Shown here: positions 6,378 to 9,644 of the stretch, one piece after another
Layout: every line of letters starts with the position of its first letter
Position numbering within the stretch: position 1 is the stretch's first letter
From: Thiomargarita sp.
GTDB taxonomy: Bacteria; Pseudomonadota; Gammaproteobacteria; Beggiatoales; Beggiatoaceae
Assembly (NCBI GenBank): GCA_030635005.1
Contig: DAOVZS010000070.1
Span: forward strand, 1 to 9,644
Reading direction: 5' to 3'
DNA length: 9,644 nucleotides
Program-made: the position numbers and the translations under genes
The notes under the pieces: model-generated
What the model saw: only the letters and a program-made list of their open reading frames with translations
The model's database searches: none
What the model was told of the DNA's origin: nothing

Positions 6378-8105
6378 ATGCAGCAACTTCAACGTTTCTT
6401 ACCTTTTTTAAGATGGTTTCCAATGTCTGGGAACACCATCAGATCAGATTTAATTGCAGGCTTGACGGTGGCACTCGTCTTAATTCCCCAATCAATGGCA
6501 TATGCACAATTAGCGGGATTACCCGCTTATTTTGGATTATATGCCGCTTTTTTGCCCGTAATCGTTGCAGCCTTATGGGGATCTTCCAGTCAATTAGGCA
6601 CAGGACCTGTGGCTGTTGTCTCATTACTGACGGCCGTTGCCATCACACAATTTGCTGAACCTGGTAGCCCTGAATTTATTAGTTTAGCCATTCTGTTGGC
6701 TTTTCTGGTAGGGGTGTTTCAATTACTATTAGGTATTTTTAGACTCGGTGTGATTGTGAATTTTCTATCGCATCCCGTGATCGTTGGGTTTACCAATGCA
6801 GCCGCATTAATTATCGCTTTTTCTCAATTAAGTAAGATTTTTGGCGTATCAATGTCCCGCAGTGAGCACTTTTTAGTTGATGTATGGGGTGTGATCTTGC
6901 AAGTTGGCAGTACTCATATTCCCACCTTAATCTTTGGAATTTCAGCATTTGCGATTATGTGGTTTTTTAAAAGTAAATATCCTAAAGTGCCGGGTGTCTT
7001 AATTGCGGTTGCTCTGGCGATATTAGTGAGTTGGGGGATTAATTTTGAGGAGATGGGCGGTGCCGTTGTCGGTACCATTCCTCAAGGATTACCCTCATTT
7101 GCGATGCCTACTTTTAATATGGATATTTTGTGGAATATGATTGTGAGTGCGATAGTTATTTCACTGATTGGCTTTATGGAAGCCATTTCTATTGCCAAAG
7201 CCATGGCTGCCAAAACAAAAGAACGTATTGATCCGAATCAAGAATTAATAGGGCAAGGACTGGGTAATATCATGGGAAGTCTGACCCAATCATATCCTGC
7301 CAGTGGTTCATTTTCCCGTTCTGCGGTTAATATTAATGCGGGTGCAAAAACAGGCATGTCTTCTGTGTATACGGGTGTCATTGTCATGATTACCTTATTA
7401 TTTTTAACCCCATTACTGTATCACTTACCCCAAGCTGTTTTGGCAGCGGTGATTATGATGGCAGTTTTTGGGCTGATTAATTTTAAGGCAATCAAACATG
7501 CGTGGCATATTTCTAAACATGACGGCATTGCCTCCATTGTCACCTTTGTAGCGACGCTTGGTTTCGCACCGCATTTGGAAAATGGTATTTTAATTGGCGC
7601 CTGTTTAGCTATATTTTTCTATCTTTTCCGTTCAATGAAGCCACGTGTGGCTATTTTAGGACGTTATAAAGATGGCACCTTACGGGATATCAAAATTCAT
7701 CCTGATATGCCCAGTAGTGATAAAATTGTAGCCATTCGTTTTGATGGATCTTTATATTTTGCGAATGTATCCTATTTTGAAGATGCCGTTCTTGGGGCTG
7801 TCAGTGATAAACCCAATGTAAAATATGTGTTAGTAGTGGGAAATGGGATTAACCAATTAGATGCCTCAGGAGAAGATGTCTTACATAATTTAACAGATCG
7901 TTTGAGAGATACAGGCATTACTTTGGTGTTTAGTGGCTTAAAACGTCAGGTTATGGATATTTTAGAACATACAGCCCTGATAAAAGTCATTGGAGAACAG
8001 AATATTCATGCGACAGAAGGCATGGCTTTAGCATATATTTATAAAGAATTGGGTCAAGATTCAGATTTGGAATTAAACTATTGTCTGTTAAAGCCAACTG
8101 AATAA
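6378..8105 (+). CDS. SulP/SLC26 family anion permease with C-terminal STAS domain
   Basis: A 575-aa inner-membrane carrier of normal family length. After a short N-terminal tail (RSDLIAGLTVALVLIPQSMAYA begins at 22), the membrane domain of many hydrophobic segments spans about 25-420. It contains the SulP signature around PAYFGLYAAFLP (49-60), GTGPVAVVSLL, Glu268 in FMEAISIAK and the conserved S-x-PASGSFSRSAVN block (305-318). The STAS domain covers about 448-557, with DASG (495-498) at the site that is phosphorylated in SpoIIAA-type relatives. Family members move sulfate, bicarbonate or dicarboxylates coupled to Na+ or H+, and sequence alone does not tell which. No carbonic anhydrase or sulfate-assimilation gene lies beside it. 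The start has only a weak GAG at 6361 as ribosome binding site, but the homologous N-terminus begins right after it. It lies 93 bases after the TPR gene and is probably transcribed separately. Confidence 0.93.
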   Translation: MQQLQRFLPFLRWFPMSGNTIRSDLIAGLTVALVLIPQSMAYAQLAGLPAYFGLYAAFLPVIVAALWGSSSQLGTGPVAVVSLLTAVAITQFAEPGSPEFISLAILLAFLVGVFQLLLGIFRLGVIVNFLSHPVIVGFTNAAALIIAFSQLSKIFGVSMSRSEHFLVDVWGVILQVGSTHIPTLIFGISAFAIMWFFKSKYPKVPGVLIAVALAILVSWGINFEEMGGAVVGTIPQGLPSFAMPTFNMDILWNMIVSAIVISLIGFMEAISIAKAMAAKTKERIDPNQELIGQGLGNIMGSLTQSYPASGSFSRSAVNINAGAKTGMSSVYTGVIVMITLLFLTPLLYHLPQAVLAAVIMMAVFGLINFKAIKHAWHISKHDGIASIVTFVATLGFAPHLENGILIGACLAIFFYLFRSMKPRVAILGRYKDGTLRDIKIHPDMPSSDKIVAIRFDGSLYFANVSYFEDAVLGAVSDKPNVKYVLVVGNGINQLDASGEDVLHNLTDRLRDTGITLVFSGLKRQVMDILEHTALIKVIGEQNIHATEGMALAYIYKELGQDSDLELNYCLLKPTE

Positions 8106-8112
8106 GGAATAC

Positions 8113-8133
8113 TCCCTCCTCTCTTGGGAGGGA
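8113..8133. terminator. Hairpin between convergent SulP gene and lipA
   Basis: TCCCTCC (8113-8119) pairs with GGAGGGA (8127-8133) around a 7-base loop, in the 37-base gap between two convergent genes. On the plus strand it is followed by AAATCTTT, a weak T tract. It probably acts as a terminator for the SulP gene and possibly for lipA as well. Confidence 0.55.
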
Positions 8134-8142
8134 AATCTTTAT

Positions 8143-9009
8143 CTACAGGCTTGCCTGCCTTTCTGCCTGATAAGAAGATCTGACCAAAGGGCCACTTGTG
8201 ACATTTTTAAAGCCCATTTGTTGACCATATTCTGCCAATCTGTCAAATTCTTTAGGCGTAATATAACGTTGTACGGGTAAATGCTGTAAGCTGGGTTGTA
8301 AATATTGCCCTAAAGTCAACAAATCACAATGATGGTGACGTAAATCTGTCATCGCTGTTAACACTTCATCAAACGTCTCCCCCAAACCTAACATGAGTCC
8401 TGATTTAGTCGGAATGTCAGGATAGCACGCCTTAAAGCGTTTTAACAATTGCAATGATCCCTTATAATCCGCACCCGGACGTGTTTTTTGATATAAAGAT
8501 GCGATGGTTTCCAGATTATGATTAAAGACTTCAGGTAACGCATGCTTGAATGTTGTTAAAGCCCGCTCCATTCTTCCCCGAAAATCAGGGACCAATATTT
8601 CAATACGTATGTGAGGAATAAGGTCACGTATTGCCTGAATACACGCCACAAAATGTCCTGCGCCCCCATCACGTAAATCATCACGTGTCACTGATGTAAT
8701 GACCACATATTTTAAGTGCATTGCTTGAATAGTGTGGGCAAGTTTAAACGGTTCATCAGCATCTATAGCAACCGCTTGTCCATGGCTAATATTACAAAAA
8801 GGACAGCGCCGTGTACACTGATTACCCAATATTAAAAAACTAGCGGTGCCTTGTGTAAAACATTCATTTAAATTGGGACAAGAGGCTTCTTCGCAAACAG
8901 TATGTACCTGATGTTTAAAGGTAGCTTTTAAGGTATTTACTTTGCCATTTGTAGGAAGTTTAATACGAATCCAGTCAGGTTTACGAAGAAGAGGCGTATT
9001 CATAAGCAT
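8143..9009 (-). CDS. lipA: Lipoyl synthase, radical SAM enzyme
   Basis: LipA inserts sulfur at C6 and C8 of protein-bound octanoyl groups, completing the lipoyl cofactor of pyruvate and 2-oxoglutarate dehydrogenases and glycine cleavage H protein. The 288-aa product has all family hallmarks: the auxiliary cluster motif C39-x4-C44-x5-C50, the radical SAM motif C65TRRC69PFC72, VTRDDLRDGGAGHF, the FNHNLET block, GLMLGLGE, LTLGQYLQPS and the C-terminal RSSY (277-280) whose Ser ligates the auxiliary cluster. It is somewhat shorter than the E. coli enzyme because the N-terminal extension is short. ATG at 9009 and ATG at 9003 are both possible starts; the family alignment (LLRKPDWIRIKLP) does not separate them. 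No clear Shine-Dalgarno is seen, and the start lies inside the end of lipB, so translation is probably coupled to it. Confidence 0.97.
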   Translation of the reverse strand: MLMNTPLLRKPDWIRIKLPTNGKVNTLKATFKHQVHTVCEEASCPNLNECFTQGTASFLILGNQCTRRCPFCNISHGQAVAIDADEPFKLAHTIQAMHLKYVVITSVTRDDLRDGGAGHFVACIQAIRDLIPHIRIEILVPDFRGRMERALTTFKHALPEVFNHNLETIASLYQKTRPGADYKGSLQLLKRFKACYPDIPTKSGLMLGLGETFDEVLTAMTDLRHHHCDLLTLGQYLQPSLQHLPVQRYITPKEFDRLAEYGQQMGFKNVTSGPLVRSSYQAERQASL

Positions 9010-9619
9010 TTAAAGTTTCTAATAAATAGGGTAAAAATTGGGTGTGTACCTGTTCTAGCGTATCTGTAATGCCCACATCCCGTAATTGTGTCACTTTCAA
9101 TCCCGCATAACCACATGGGTTAATCCCTTGAAAAGGACGCAAATCCATATCTACATTTAAGCTGAAACCATGATAACTACACCCCCGCCGTATTTTTAAG
9201 CCTAAAGCGGCTATTTTGCACGCATTCACATAAACCCCCGGTGCTTTTTCACGACGTGTACCCATAATGTGATGGCGGGCAAGATAATTAATAAGCGCTT
9301 GCTCTAAGGCAAAAACGAATTTTTTAACCCCCCAATGACGACGCTTAAGATCTATTAAGCTATAAACAATGAGTTGACCCGGTCCATGATATGTCACTTG
9401 TCCACCGCGATCGATGGGATAAATAGGAATAGCGCCCGTATTCAATAAATGTTCACGTTTACTCGCTTGCCCTAAGGTATAAATCGGCGGATGTTGCAGT
9501 ACCCATAATTCATCAAGCGTATTAATAGTGCGGGTTTGCGTAAAGGTTTGCATTGCAAGATAAGTGGATTCGTAAGAAACTAGCCCAAGGCTGTGAATGA
9601 GAAGGGGATATTGTTTGAT
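8981..9619 (-). CDS. lipB: Octanoyl-[acyl carrier protein]:protein octanoyltransferase, non-standard start
   Basis: LipB transfers octanoate from acyl carrier protein to the lipoyl-domain lysine, the step before LipA. Visible motifs are HPPIYTLGQ, the DRGGQVTYHGPGQ block, APGVYV, the Lys in CKIAALGLKIRRGCSYHG and the catalytic Cys in GINPCGYAG. The first ATG is at 9553 (190 aa), but recognisable LipB sequence (IHSLGLVSYESTYLAM) continues upstream in frame to a TAG at 9638-9640, with no ATG, GTG or TTG on the way. I place the start at the ATC at 9617-9619, 8 bases after AAGGA. This gives 212 aa and puts the Lys and Cys at 135 and 169, the same numbers as in E. coli LipB. A sequencing error (ATG read as ATC) or another rare start (ATA 9626-9628, ATT 9596-9598) is possible. 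The gene overlaps lipA by 29 bases. Confidence 0.93.
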   Translation of the reverse strand: MKQYPLLIHSLGLVSYESTYLAMQTFTQTRTINTLDELWVLQHPPIYTLGQASKREHLLNTGAIPIYPIDRGGQVTYHGPGQLIVYSLIDLKRRHWGVKKFVFALEQALINYLARHHIMGTRREKAPGVYVNACKIAALGLKIRRGCSYHGFSLNVDMDLRPFQGINPCGYAGLKVTQLRDVGITDTLEQVHTQFLPYLLETLNAYEYASSS

Positions 9620-9627
9620 GGGTGTTA

Positions 9628-9632
9628 TCCTT
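9628..9632 (-). promoter_or_regulatory. Putative ribosome binding site for lipB
   Basis: AAGGA read on the minus strand, 8 bases upstream of the ATC at 9617-9619. Normal spacing for a Shine-Dalgarno supports initiation at or near that codon rather than at the ATG at 9553, which has no purine-rich site before it. No promoter can be seen in the few remaining bases of the window. Confidence 0.5.
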
Positions 9633-9644
9633 AAATTCTAGGGG

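Noticed and set aside
6413..6658. Open frames overlapping the start of the SulP gene (6413-6658 plus, 6439-6624 minus)
   Set aside because: Out of frame with, or antisense to, a clear SulP protein; no support of their own.
1..9644. CRISPR arrays, tRNA/rRNA genes, insertion sequences, attachment sites, riboswitches
   Set aside because: No spaced direct repeats, cloverleaf, transposase motifs or conserved RNA core were seen on either strand; intergenic gaps are all under 120 bases.

Overview
The window looks like ordinary chromosome from an AT-rich gammaproteobacterium. The bifunctional penicillin-binding protein is of the PBP1b (Pseudomonas/Escherichia) type. It is followed by a TPR protein placed like the Pseudomonas/Acinetobacter activator LpoP, and lipB and lipA lie together in the usual gammaproteobacterial order. 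The large protein at the left edge, the AT-rich base use and the SulP carrier remind me of the Beggiatoaceae/Thiotrichales, but this placement is an inference. I see no insertion sequence, phage gene, tRNA, rRNA or CRISPR array.

Layout: bases 1-3333 (minus strand) are one open frame of 1111 codons without a stop. It begins at an ATG at 3333 and runs off the left edge. It encodes a membrane-anchored protein with an N-terminal von Willebrand factor A (VWA) domain, a second hydrophobic segment, and a region that resembles the bacterial tubulin-like (Tubulin_2) family. This is the most unusual gene here. A short AT-rich divergent intergenic region (3334-3448) separates it from mrcB (3449-5656, plus), which is tightly followed by the small periplasmic TPR gene (5661-6284). 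A 93-base gap holding a stem-loop and an AT-rich palindrome leads to a SulP/SLC26 anion transporter with a STAS domain (6378-8105, plus). Converging on it from the right, across a G/C-rich hairpin, are lipA (8143-9009, minus) and lipB (8981-9619, minus), which overlap by 29 bases.

How the genes fit together: mrcB and the TPR gene form a likely two-gene unit for peptidoglycan synthesis, an enzyme and its candidate periplasmic partner. LipB moves octanoyl groups from acyl carrier protein to lipoate-dependent proteins, and LipA inserts the two sulfur atoms. The SulP carrier has no partner gene in view, so its substrate is open. The VWA/tubulin-like protein has no functional neighbour inside the window; its partners, if any, should lie to the left of base 1.

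Points deserving a second look: the VWA plus tubulin-like architecture with an eroded nucleotide-binding signature; lipB, whose conserved N-terminus extends 22 codons upstream of the first ATG with no ATG, GTG or TTG available; and the TPR protein, which looks like an LpoP-type activator but has Thr where a lipobox Cys would be and carries two matched C-x7-C pairs.
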